From Balneolaceae bacterium (lineage in GTDB: Bacteria > Bacteroidota > Rhodothermia > Balneolales > Balneolaceae): a DNA stretch of 15,039 nt. A program made the position numbers and the translations under genes. The notes under the pieces were generated by a model. It saw only the letters and a list, made by a program, of their open reading frames with translations, had not been told where the DNA came from and made no database searches. The DNA lies in the NCBI GenBank assembly GCA_007126675.1, contig SLAU01000379.1, positions 1-15,039 of the forward strand, written 5' to 3'. How positions within the stretch are numbered: the stretch's first letter is position 1; every line of letters starts with the position of its first letter. Positions 6,505-14,355 of the stretch are shown here, piece after piece.

Positions 6505-8727
6505 ATGAAAAACAGATTATCCATCATCAGAAATTTTACTCATTCAATTGGGATATTTCTGTTTATGATGAGTTTTTTATTGATACTTCCCTCAAAATCA
6601 TCGGCAAATCAAATACAAGAAGTTGAGGATGATACACTTCGGGTTGGCCTTGTTTTAAGTGGCGGAGGTGCAAAGGGTATTGCCCATATCGGGGTAATTC
6701 AAATGCTTGAAGAAGCCGGCGTACGCATTGATTACATTACCGGAACAAGTATGGGAGCTTTGGTTGGCGGGTTGTATAGTATCGGGTACACTTCCAATCA
6801 GCTTATTGAAATTGGCAGAAGCAGCAACTGGCAGGAACTGTTTTCGGGGGCACCTGCACGCAGATATCTTTCCAATTATCATAAACAATTTGACCAGCGT
6901 ACTGCAGTTTCATTCCCTATCAGGGAGCGAGGACTCGACCTCCCTGCAGGAATTATAACCGGGCAAGGCATCTACACATTTTTATCAGGATTAACCTGGC
7001 CTGTTCACAGCATCGATAGTTTTACTGATTTTCCGATCCCATTTTCAGCAACGGCAACAAATCTTGAAACGGGCAAGCCTGCACACTTTCGATCAGGTTA
7101 TTTACCTGATGCTATACGTGCAAGTATTTCTATTCCATCTTTGATGGCTCCACATGAAATTGCCGATTCAATATATGTTGACGGTGGAGTCTCAAACAAC
7201 TTACCGGTGGATCAGGCAATCGAAATGGGTGCCAACTTTATAATTGCTGTTAATGTTGCCTCTCCCCTGATGCCACGAGATAGTTTAACAACCCTCTCAT
7301 CAATATTGAATCAAACAGCTAACTTTTTTATAAATGAAAAAATTGATGAGCAAAAAGTAAATGCAGATATATACATCACTCCTGAAGATTTAAATAAATT
7401 TGATATTCTCGATTTTGACAAGGTTGACCCACTTGTAGCTGCCGGTGTAAAAGGAGCAGAAGACTACATGGAGCAGTTCAGAGAGCTTGCGGCATTACAA
7501 ACGCGCCCGCCACCCGAAAGGCCGGGAATTGGTGAGTTTGTGTCACTCCCATTTAACCGGGTAATCATCCGCGGTAACGAACGAATATCGGAACAGGTGA
7601 TACAAAATACATTGCAAATTCCGGAAGGCTCAATGTTGTCACCAGAGTTCATCGAAAACAGAGTAGAAGTGCTGATTAGCACTCAATTGTTTGATCTTGT
7701 TACGTACCAGGTTGTACCGGACGAGGAATATTTCTATAACCTTCAAATCAATGTAGTAGAAAACAGAACAGATATATTCAGGCTTGGTTTGCGATTTGAA
7801 ACTGCCACGCAAGCTTCGATCCTGGGATCGGCAGAATTCAGAAACCTGATAAGTGATGGATCACTTACACAATTTGATCTTAGGCTGGGTGATCACACCA
7901 GGTTTATGGCAGACCATCTTGTTTACGGAGCAATTGGTTCAAAACTTGGATGGCGAACCTCACTTATCTATGATGTTGAAAATATCGATGTATACGGGGA
8001 AGACGAACGTATTGCAGAGTTTTCGAATAATTTACTTCGACTGGAATTTTCCGGAGGTAACTATTTAGCCTCCAGATCCCTCATTGCGCTTGGTGTGCGC
8101 CAGGATTTCATTTACTTCAACAACATCATAAATGAAGAGTTTGTTACTAAATCTGATGTTGATCATAATTCAGTGTTCGGAACTTTCAGGATTGACCGAT
8201 TTAACAGAAAAGCATTTCCTAATCGCGGCCATAATATTGTTTTAGACGGAACCGTAAGTAATGAAATTCTTTTCAGCCCGATCAATTTCCTGTCTACTTC
8301 AGGTTTATGGCAGGCTTATTATGATATTTCATCAATTATCACACTGCGGCATATGTTATTTGCAGGATATTCCTCCGGAGAAGAATTACCCTGGGACTAT
8401 TGGTTCAGTTTGAACAGGTATGATAACATACAAGGATATGTCCGTTTTGGAGGGATCAGGCGCTATGAGGATACTGCAAGAAATGTTCAGACAGCTTCAT
8501 TTGGTGTAAGATTTGAACCGCTATATCATCGATTTATCGGAGTTGATTTTTACGCAGGTCGATTCCAGGATAAATGGAATGTACTTAATTTCGCATTTGA
8601 TGATGTAACATATGGTGTAAGCCTTTCGGTTGGTGCACTTACCATTTTAGGACCCTTTGAAGTAATCTTATCTTCGGGTTCAAATAATAGTTTTTTAGCA
8701 GAAATACAGGTGGGCTTCCAGTTTTGA
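6505..8727 (+). CDS. Patatin-like phospholipase with POTRA and outer-membrane beta-barrel
   Basis: A 740-residue protein. A signal peptide (basic start, hydrophobic core about 14-29, likely cut after SSA near 34) leads to a patatin domain (about 45-330) with oxyanion-hole GGGAKG (53-58), nucleophile S82 in GTSMG and catalytic D226 in DGG. A POTRA-like domain (about 345-420, with RVIIRGNERISEQVI and an LFDLVTYQV segment) follows, then a beta-strand-rich barrel (about 425-740) ending in an aromatic residue (VGFQF), as outer-membrane proteins do. The architecture is that of PlpD of Pseudomonas (type Vd secretion) and FplA of Fusobacterium: a lipase A1-type enzyme carried by a BamA/Omp85-family barrel. 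All catalytic residues are present, so it is probably active on phospholipids in the periplasm or at the surface. Its TGA overlaps the start of the TPR gene. Confidence 0.93.
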   Translation: MKNRLSIIRNFTHSIGIFLFMMSFLLILPSKSSANQIQEVEDDTLRVGLVLSGGGAKGIAHIGVIQMLEEAGVRIDYITGTSMGALVGGLYSIGYTSNQLIEIGRSSNWQELFSGAPARRYLSNYHKQFDQRTAVSFPIRERGLDLPAGIITGQGIYTFLSGLTWPVHSIDSFTDFPIPFSATATNLETGKPAHFRSGYLPDAIRASISIPSLMAPHEIADSIYVDGGVSNNLPVDQAIEMGANFIIAVNVASPLMPRDSLTTLSSILNQTANFFINEKIDEQKVNADIYITPEDLNKFDILDFDKVDPLVAAGVKGAEDYMEQFRELAALQTRPPPERPGIGEFVSLPFNRVIIRGNERISEQVIQNTLQIPEGSMLSPEFIENRVEVLISTQLFDLVTYQVVPDEEYFYNLQINVVENRTDIFRLGLRFETATQASILGSAEFRNLISDGSLTQFDLRLGDHTRFMADHLVYGAIGSKLGWRTSLIYDVENIDVYGEDERIAEFSNNLLRLEFSGGNYLASRSLIALGVRQDFIYFNNIINEEFVTKSDVDHNSVFGTFRIDRFNRKAFPNRGHNIVLDGTVSNEILFSPINFLSTSGLWQAYYDISSIITLRHMLFAGYSSGEELPWDYWFSLNRYDNIQGYVRFGGIRRYEDTARNVQTASFGVRFEPLYHRFIGVDFYAGRFQDKWNVLNFAFDDVTYGVSLSVGALTILGPFEVILSSGSNNSFLAEIQVGFQF

Positions 8728-9344
8728 TTGAGCAAAAAAAGATAGAAAATAAAATTTCAGAGATACTTAAAGAGCTAAAAAAGGATCAAAACAACTCTGA
8801 ATTATTAAATGATTTGGGTGTGGGTTATTATCTGAAAGGAGATTATGTAGAAGCGGAAATAGCAATTCAAAAAGCACTCAGCATAAAAAAAGATCCCAAA
8901 TACTATTACAACCTAGGCACAGTGTATGCAGAATCGGGTAATAATGCAGAGGCAATTCATTCATTTATGGAAGCTGTAGACCTTAATCCTTCTCATATCC
9001 CATCATTAAATAATTTGGCCGAGCAGTACGAAATATCAGGAGAGACAGAAAAAGCGGAAGAATTATTCAATTATATCGTAAAAATCAATCCGGGTAATGC
9101 CCTCTCCCACTACAACCTTGGTAATTTCCGGTTACGGAATAACGATCACATTGAAGCTGCAAAAAGTTATGAAGAGGCAATAAAGTGTAATCCAGACTTT
9201 ACGGAAGCCTATTATAATATTGCCTGGATTTTATATAAAGCAAAAGCTTTTGAGGAGAGTCTATACTATGTAAAATTGGGGCTCAAAATAGAACCGGGGC
9301 ATGCTGAACTATTAAAACTCGAGAAATCTTTAACTCAGGCTTAA
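8724..9344 (+). CDS. Tetratricopeptide-repeat (TPR) protein
   Basis: A 206-residue soluble protein made of about five TPR units of 34 residues at roughly 24-57, 58-91, 92-125, 126-159 and 160-193, after a charged helical N-terminus. Typical TPR spacing is clear in YYNLGTVYAESGNNAEAIHS and SHYNLGNFRLRNNDHIEAAK. There is no signal peptide, so it is probably cytoplasmic. TPRs bind partner proteins; the partner is unknown. The start is TTG in a TTGA overlap with the patatin stop codon, and the next in-frame ATG is near residue 82, far too late. A GGTGGG stretch lies about 8 nt upstream. Translational coupling to the patatin gene is likely, suggesting coordinated expression. Its TAA shares the palindrome TTAA with the stop of the convergent small gene. 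Confidence 0.9.
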   Translation: MIEQKKIENKISEILKELKKDQNNSELLNDLGVGYYLKGDYVEAEIAIQKALSIKKDPKYYYNLGTVYAESGNNAEAIHSFMEAVDLNPSHIPSLNNLAEQYEISGETEKAEELFNYIVKINPGNALSHYNLGNFRLRNNDHIEAAKSYEEAIKCNPDFTEAYYNIAWILYKAKAFEESLYYVKLGLKIEPGHAELLKLEKSLTQA

Positions 9345-9628
9345 TCGGCATTCACCGAATTTAATTCAATATTTTCTTCTACCGCTTCTCTTTTCATTTC
9401 TTCAGCAAATCGGGCAGCCATTCGTTGTTCAAATCCCTTTTTTGCGCGAATTTTATCGGAAGTTCTGAATTTATTGTGAATAATCATGCCGGCGTACGAC
9501 ATTTTTCTGACTTCCGGATTTTGCTCCATCAATTCAGAAAAGGCCTGAAGCTCCGGCTTTGAAAGTTTCGACTCGGCGAAGTCGTTAATAAATTCGTGAA
9601 GTGTATTGTCGTTATTTGAGATATCCAT
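9341..9628 (-). CDS. Small soluble protein after sigma factor gene, possible anti-sigma factor
   Basis: A 95-residue charged, helical protein of no family I can name with certainty. The N-terminal half (LHEFINDFAESKLSKPELQA, then FSELMEQNPEVRK) resembles the start of many Bacteroidota anti-sigma proteins, where an x-x-F-I-x-x-x-x-x-x-x-L-S-x-x-E helix precedes the sigma-binding region. Unlike classic anti-sigma factors it has no zinc-binding H-x3-C-x2-C motif, no cysteine at all, and no membrane helix. The C-terminal half is a basic then acidic helix (KGFEQRMAARFAEEMKREA). It lies 57 bp downstream of the sigma gene in the same direction, which is the main reason to suspect a regulatory partner. 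It starts at ATG 2 nt after a strong hairpin. The gene is well supported; the function is inference. Confidence 0.75.
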   Translation of the reverse strand: MDISNNDNTLHEFINDFAESKLSKPELQAFSELMEQNPEVRKMSYAGMIIHNKFRTSDKIRAKKGFEQRMAARFAEEMKREAVEENIELNSVNAD

Positions 9629-9630
9629 AA

Positions 9631-9679
9631 TGCAGCAGTACCCTGTATTTTAAAAACTGTTATACAGAGTACTACTGCA
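9631..9679 (-). ncRNA. 18-bp intercistronic hairpin between sigma factor and small gene
   Basis: Arms 9631-9648 and 9662-9679 pair over 18 positions with a 13-nt loop (9649-9661). Read on the minus strand, which is the coding strand here, all 18 pairs form with two G-U wobbles; on the plus strand the same two positions are C-A mismatches, so an RNA on the minus strand is favoured. It starts 6 nt after the sigma stop codon and ends 2 nt before the ATG of the next gene, so it buries that gene's start region, including its only purine-rich stretch (AGGGT). No T-run follows, so it is not a standard terminator. Likely effects are translational control of the second gene or transcript stabilisation. 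This is a regulatory RNA element inside a transcript, not a separate RNA gene. Confidence 0.7.
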
Positions 9680-9685
9680 ATACGT

Positions 9686-10294
9686 TTAATTTGTTTCCGA
9701 ATAAACGAAATCTCCGATCATTTCCTGTAACTGCTGCCTTGCCCTGTTGATTCGGGATTTCACAGTACCCATTGCAGTATCGGTTATTTCAGCGATTTCT
9801 TCGTATGAAAGTTGCTGAATATCACGAAGAACAATTACTTCTCTGAAATCTTCATTTAGCTTCAACAGTGCTTTTTCAAGTTCGGATACCGACATTTTTT
9901 GATGCAATGCTTCTTCCTGCGAAATGGTTGAATCTTCAATTTCAAACTCACGTGATTCAGAATCTGCGGGATCAGCATGTATGGATATGGTTGTCATCCG
10001 CTGCTTTTTCTTATACATGGTTTTTGCAAGATTCAGCGCGATAGTGTACATCCAGGTAGAAAGCTTTGCAATCCTCTCGTAGGAATGTCTGCTTCTGTAA
10101 ACTCTGAGGAAAGTTTCCTGGACAAGATCCTCACAATCCTGGTGATTTTGTGTATATCTGAAAAGAAAGTTATGAAGCCTGTCTTTATATCTTCTTACGA
10201 TTTCATCAAATGCCTGCACAACGCCTGCCTGCAGTTGTTCCATAACGTCTTCATCGGAAAGTTGTCGAAGTTGTACACTGTTAGATGTTGCCAT
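9686..10294 (-). CDS. ECF-type sigma-70 family RNA polymerase sigma factor
   Basis: A 202-residue alternative sigma factor with only regions 2 and 4. Region 2 (about 27-98) contains AFDEIVRRYKDRLHNFLFRY, DCEDLVQETFLRVYR and LSTWMYTIALNLAKTMYKKK, which bind core polymerase and the -10 element. Region 4 (about 135-192) contains LKLNEDFREVIVLRDIQQLS, then YEEIAEITDTAMGTVKSRINRARQQL, the helix-turn-helix for the -35 element. An acidic linker (about 108-130) joins them. It would direct transcription of an envelope- or stress-type regulon. The start is ATG 45 bp after holA in the same direction; a nearby upstream ATG is out of frame. It probably shares a transcript with the downstream small gene, separated by the strong hairpin. 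The regulon and signal are unknown. Confidence 0.95.
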   Translation of the reverse strand: MATSNSVQLRQLSDEDVMEQLQAGVVQAFDEIVRRYKDRLHNFLFRYTQNHQDCEDLVQETFLRVYRSRHSYERIAKLSTWMYTIALNLAKTMYKKKQRMTTISIHADPADSESREFEIEDSTISQEEALHQKMSVSELEKALLKLNEDFREVIVLRDIQQLSYEEIAEITDTAMGTVKSRINRARQQLQEMIGDFVYSETN

Positions 10295-10339
10295 ATCGGT
10301 ACCCCATAAATCTTAAGTTGCTGTTGTGAGGACTCTTGT

Positions 10340-11389
10340 TTAACCAAGAATCCGCTTTATCAGCAGAAGAAGTATCGAAGGGGTATCCAGTGTAGTGAAG
10401 CCTTTTGCGGCTCTGTCAGCATCTAACAGAGCTTCAAAAATGCCCGGCATTTCTGAATATTTGAATTGGGCTGCTTCCTGCCATTTGTATTTAAATACAT
10501 ATGGGTTGATGCCCAACTCTGATTGAATCTGGTTTCTGTTAAAACCTTTCTCGACCAATCGAAGAATTTGCCAAACATCACTAAACACACTGTAAAAGAA
10601 CCCTACGGTACGAATTACTTCTCCCGCATCTGCATTACTCTTAAGCAACATCTGTTCCGCAATGCCAAGCGATTCATCGAGGTTTCGTCGAAATATGGCT
10701 TCTTTAAGCTCAATTACCGAATATTCGCGATATGAGCCGATTATTTTTTTTACGTGGCCTAAAGTGACGTCGGTTTGAGTGTCTACAAAAGTGCACACTT
10801 TTTCTATTTCTGTAGACAATAAGTGAAGATCATTACCCACCAGCTGTGCCAAAATCTGGGCTGCGCGGGCATCAATATTTTTTTTATGCTTTTGATATGT
10901 CCATTGAATAATCCACCCTGGCAATGCATTCTCATCAAGTTTAGAGAACTTGAAATCAGATACATTACTATTCTTCCCGGAAAGTGATTTACCCAAAGAA
11001 GTACGGCGGTCGGGAAATTTTTGATCAATCAGGCAGAGAACGGTTGATGGATTCGGGTTTTTCACATAACTCTCAAAGTCTGATAGTTGTCCGTCTGCAC
11101 CCTCTTGTGATTTAAGCTTCAAAAAGTCGCGGACTATAACCACCCTGCGCTCTGCCATCATCGGGAAACTTCTTGCCACGGAAAGTACCTTTGCCGGTGT
11201 GGATTCATTCCCGTATATAAGGTCAAAATTAAAATCTTTCTGTTCATCCGGAACAAGACCGGAAATCACTTCCTGCAATTTATCTATAAAGAATGATTCG
11301 TCTCCATACAGGTAGTAAACTGCTGCAGCATTACTGCGGATTTCCTGAAGAGCTTCTTTATAGAGATCTATTGCAGATTTTTTTGCCAA
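10340..11389 (-). CDS. holA: DNA polymerase III subunit delta
   Basis: The delta subunit of the clamp loader, which opens the sliding clamp for loading onto DNA. At 349 residues it is of normal length. The opening YYLYGDESFFIDKLQEVI (25-42) is the family's first strand and degenerate nucleotide-binding region, followed by SFPMMAERRVVIVRDFLKLK (about 74-93), which corresponds to the clamp-contacting part. The middle (LLSTEIEKVC, then YREYSVIELKEAI) and the C-terminal helical collar are also typical. The start is TTG: in frame, only AAA and CTG separate it from an upstream TAA, and no later ATG precedes the conserved YLYGDE block. No Shine-Dalgarno is visible. It lies between the 298-bp repeat-bearing gap after leuS and the sigma factor gene. 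Confidence 0.93.
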   Translation of the reverse strand: MAKKSAIDLYKEALQEIRSNAAAVYYLYGDESFFIDKLQEVISGLVPDEQKDFNFDLIYGNESTPAKVLSVARSFPMMAERRVVIVRDFLKLKSQEGADGQLSDFESYVKNPNPSTVLCLIDQKFPDRRTSLGKSLSGKNSNVSDFKFSKLDENALPGWIIQWTYQKHKKNIDARAAQILAQLVGNDLHLLSTEIEKVCTFVDTQTDVTLGHVKKIIGSYREYSVIELKEAIFRRNLDESLGIAEQMLLKSNADAGEVIRTVGFFYSVFSDVWQILRLVEKGFNRNQIQSELGINPYVFKYKWQEAAQFKYSEMPGIFEALLDADRAAKGFTTLDTPSILLLLIKRILG

Positions 11390-11420
11390 TTTCAGTTATC
11401 GGAATTTAATTGATTCTATT

Positions 11421-11571
11421 TGCCACCAAAGCACTAAAACACAAAATATTGAAGAAGAAAACATCAAATAAAAACTTCACATCTACATTCCTTTACAGGC
11501 CTGCATACTTTATTTATGCCTTCTTACCAATTTGTTTCAATATAAAATGGTGTTTTTGTGTTTTAGTGGCA
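11421..11571. repeat. Inverted-repeat element between leuS and holA
   Basis: A 15-nt perfect inverted match (CACTAAAACACAAAA at 11432-11446 against its complement at 11554-11568) is flanked by further matches: outer TGCCAC (11421-11426) against GTGGCA (11566-11571), and inner ATATTG (11446-11451) against CAATAT (11538-11543). The two ends, 11421-11452 and 11537-11571, enclose an 84-bp AT-rich core with no ORF. Phrases such as GCCACCAAAGCACTAAAACAC resemble a dispersed intergenic repeat I recall from Bacteroidota, Chlorobi and other genomes; that recollection is not checked. A small non-autonomous element or its remnant is the likely reading. It fills most of the 298-bp gap, whose rest (11572-11687) holds only the weaker dyad listed separately. 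Confidence 0.6.
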
Positions 11572-11611
11572 GTAAAAAAAGTTTAATCGTTTATTTTGTG
11601 TGTTATTTCTT

Positions 11612-11670
11612 GAGCCTGCCAAAGTGTGACATTGCAAAATGAACTTCACATAAAACTATTTGTCAGGCTC
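11612..11670. repeat. Imperfect dyad just downstream of leuS
   Basis: GAGCCTGCCA (11612-11621) pairs with TGTCAGGCTC (11661-11670) at 9 of 10 positions, with an inner TGTGA/TCACA match and a long loop. It begins 18 bp after the leuS stop on the minus strand. It may help end or stabilise the leuS transcript, but there is no T-run after it, so it is not called a terminator. It could also be part of the neighbouring repeat element. Confidence 0.4.
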
Positions 11671-11687
11671 TGAGCAGACAACAGTAT

Positions 11688-14276
11688 TCAGGATGGTTTA
11701 ACAACAAGGTTCACAATTTTACCGGGAACAAATATCTCCTTTATTGTAGTGGTTCCTTCTAAATACTTTTGAACTTTGGCCTGTTGTTTTGCTAAACCTA
11801 TCACAAAATCTTTGTCGCTTGCCTTATTGGCCGGAACATTAAGCTGCTCGCGCACTTTTCCGTTTATCTGAACCGGGAAAATTACACTGTCACTTTTCAG
11901 GTATTCTTCATCATAAGCCGGCCATGGTTCGTATGCCAGACTTTTAGTATGACCTATCCTGTTCCAAAGTTCTTCAGCAATATGGGGAGCGTAAGGTGAT
12001 AGTATTTTCAAAAACGGTTCAGCTATCGCTCTCGGAACTCCATCCCACTGATTTGCTTCGTTACTAAAAATCATGAGAGCAGAAATCCCGGTATTAAACC
12101 TCATTGCTTCAATATCTTCGGTAACTTTTTTAATGGCCTCATGCAATACTTTTAATTGATCACGTGTGGGTTCAGCTTCCGTAATCAAAAGAGTGTCTTC
12201 ATATTCATTGCCGGTAAACAATCTCCAAACACGATTCAGAAACCTGTTTACTCCCTCCACTCCTTTCGTGCTCCAGGGTTTAACCTGCTCAAGAGGTCCC
12301 ATAAACATCTCATAAAGCCGTAAGGAGTCTGCTCCGTACTGTTTCACCACATCATCAGGGTTCACAACGTTTCCGCGTGATTTCGACATTTTATGAGCGC
12401 GTGCTTCAATTGTTGTTTCTGTACCTTTAAGTACGAACCTCTCTCCTTTCTTTTCTACTTCCGATTCATCAACCCTCACTCTTTCAACTTCTTCAAGTTC
12501 AGAAGCTTTTTCTGCACTTATCACTTTTCCATTTTTCCTGAATGCGGTGTATTCCATCTCACCCAAAATCATTCCCTGATGAACCAGTTTTTGAAACGGT
12601 TCTTTGGTTGAAACAATACCGCAATCATACAACACTTTGTGCCAGAAACGGGCATAAAGCAAATGAAGCACAGAATGTTCAGATCCTCCTACATATAAGT
12701 CTACCGGCATCCAGTATTTTTCCTCTTCAGGATCTACGGGACCTCCATCAAACTCGGGGCTGATATACCTGAGATAATACCAGCATGAACCGGCCCACTG
12801 AGGCATTGTGTTGGTTTCACGCAAAGCTTTTTTTCCTGTTTCAGGATCCGTAGTCTCAACCCAATCTGTTGCATTTGCCAGCGGCGGTTCACCGGTTTTA
12901 GTTGGCTGGAAACGGTCAACATCGGGCAGGGTTACGGGCAATTCTTCTTCGGGAACTGCTTTTGGTTTGCCATCTACATGAATTATAGGAAAAGGTTCAC
13001 CCCAGTAGCGCTGCCGCGAAAACAGCCAGTCTCTGAGTTTGTAGTTAACGCTTTTCTTACCTACGCCATTTTCTTCGAGCCATTCCGTAATTTTGTTTTT
13101 TGCTTCCGGAATGTGCAAACCGTTCAGAAAATCACTGTTAATAGCCGGACCATCTTCTATATAAGCTTTCCCTTCAAAATCATCTGGCGGCTGAACGGTT
13201 CGGATTATGGGCAGGTCAAAAGCTTCTGCAAACTCCCAGTCCCGTTCATCCTGCCCGGGTACAGCCATAATTGCACCGGTTCCATAATGGGCAAGAACAT
13301 AATCAGCAATCCAAATTGGTATTTCTTTTCCATTGGCTGGATTAATCGCATACGCACCTGTAAACACGCCAGACTTTTCTTTTGAAAGTTCCTGTCTTTC
13401 AAGGTCTGATTTAAGCCCTGCTTCTTTTATATATTCTTCTACCTTATCCTTATAATCTTTTGAGGTAATTTCTTTAACCAGATGATGTTCAGGCGCTAGA
13501 ACCATATACGTGGCACCAAATATGGTATCAGGGCGTGTGGTAAACACACGAATTTTTTCATCATAATCCTTAATCTGAAAATCTATTTCTGCCCCTATCG
13601 ATTTTCCAATCCAGTTGCGCTGCATCTCTTTGGTGCTTTCAGGCCATTCAAGATCATCAAGACCTTCCAGCAGTTCCTCGGCGTATTCGGTAATCTTCAG
13701 CATCCACTGCCGCATCGGTTTTCTGATTACCGGATAACCGCCAACTTCACTTTTACCGTCAATTACCTCTTCGTTTGCGAGCACAGTTCCCAGTTCGGGA
13801 CACCAGTTCACTGGCGCTTCATCTTCGTAGGCCAGGCCTTTTTCAAAGAGTTTCAGAAAAATCCACTGTGTCCATTTGTAATAATCGGGGTCGGTTGTAT
13901 TTACTTCACGGTCCCAGTCGTAGGAAAAGCCGAGCATTTGAAGCTGCTCACGAAATCGTTTGATATTGTTTTCTGTGGTTTCGCGCGGATGGGTTCCTGT
14001 TTTTACCGCATACTGTTCGGCCGGCAATCCAAAAGCATCCCAGCCTATAGGGTGCAGAACATTAAAACCTTTCATTCTCTTGTAGCGCGCCAGAATATCT
14101 GTGGCGGTATAACCTTCAGGGTGGCCAACATGCAGTCCCGATCCGCTTGGGTAGGGAAACATATCGAGGATATAATACTTGGGCTTCTCTTTATCTGTTT
14201 CTGTTTTAAATGTTTTCTTTTCCAGCCAGTAGGTTTGCCATTTCTTTTCGATGGCCAGTGGTTCGTATGTGCTCAT
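11688..14276 (-). CDS. leuS: Leucyl-tRNA synthetase
   Basis: Class I synthetase that charges tRNA-Leu with leucine and hydrolyses misacylated products. The 862-residue length is complete. Landmarks: MFPYPSGSGLHVGH with the HIGH-type motif at 49-52, FNVLHPIGWDAFGLPAEQYA (71-90), the CP1 editing domain (about 225-425) with TTRPDTIFGATYMVLAPEH (246-264) and MAVPGQDERDWEFA, KLRDWLFSRQRYWGEPFPI, a leucine-specific insertion just before the KMSKS motif (629-633), and an anticodon-binding and C-terminal domain ending in IVNLVVKPS. The segment after NWCPELGTVLANEEV keeps one cysteine (C159) but lacks the other zinc ligands found in E. coli and Thermus, as I recall for Bacteroidota enzymes. The start is ATG with no clear Shine-Dalgarno. 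It is divergent from the plug-domain gene, with 158 bp between them. Confidence 0.97.
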   Translation of the reverse strand: MSTYEPLAIEKKWQTYWLEKKTFKTETDKEKPKYYILDMFPYPSGSGLHVGHPEGYTATDILARYKRMKGFNVLHPIGWDAFGLPAEQYAVKTGTHPRETTENNIKRFREQLQMLGFSYDWDREVNTTDPDYYKWTQWIFLKLFEKGLAYEDEAPVNWCPELGTVLANEEVIDGKSEVGGYPVIRKPMRQWMLKITEYAEELLEGLDDLEWPESTKEMQRNWIGKSIGAEIDFQIKDYDEKIRVFTTRPDTIFGATYMVLAPEHHLVKEITSKDYKDKVEEYIKEAGLKSDLERQELSKEKSGVFTGAYAINPANGKEIPIWIADYVLAHYGTGAIMAVPGQDERDWEFAEAFDLPIIRTVQPPDDFEGKAYIEDGPAINSDFLNGLHIPEAKNKITEWLEENGVGKKSVNYKLRDWLFSRQRYWGEPFPIIHVDGKPKAVPEEELPVTLPDVDRFQPTKTGEPPLANATDWVETTDPETGKKALRETNTMPQWAGSCWYYLRYISPEFDGGPVDPEEEKYWMPVDLYVGGSEHSVLHLLYARFWHKVLYDCGIVSTKEPFQKLVHQGMILGEMEYTAFRKNGKVISAEKASELEEVERVRVDESEVEKKGERFVLKGTETTIEARAHKMSKSRGNVVNPDDVVKQYGADSLRLYEMFMGPLEQVKPWSTKGVEGVNRFLNRVWRLFTGNEYEDTLLITEAEPTRDQLKVLHEAIKKVTEDIEAMRFNTGISALMIFSNEANQWDGVPRAIAEPFLKILSPYAPHIAEELWNRIGHTKSLAYEPWPAYDEEYLKSDSVIFPVQINGKVREQLNVPANKASDKDFVIGLAKQQAKVQKYLEGTTTIKEIFVPGKIVNLVVKPS

Positions 14277-14355
14277 TCAGAGATGATTCTATTCTAAAAG
14301 TTCAATTTTTTTACTATCGTAAAAGATAAGGAAAAAAGTTACCGGATAAAGATTA

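Noticed and set aside
9631..9679. Hairpin as an intrinsic terminator of the sigma gene or of the opposite strand
   Set aside because: No T-run follows on the minus strand, and the plus-strand version has two C-A mismatches and no T-run.
9977..10309. 110-codon open frame opposite the sigma gene
   Set aside because: Antisense to conserved sigma regions 2 and the linker; no domain or start signal.
12978..13385. 135-codon open frame opposite leuS
   Set aside because: Lies wholly inside the well-conserved leuS gene, with no recognisable protein features; a shadow frame.
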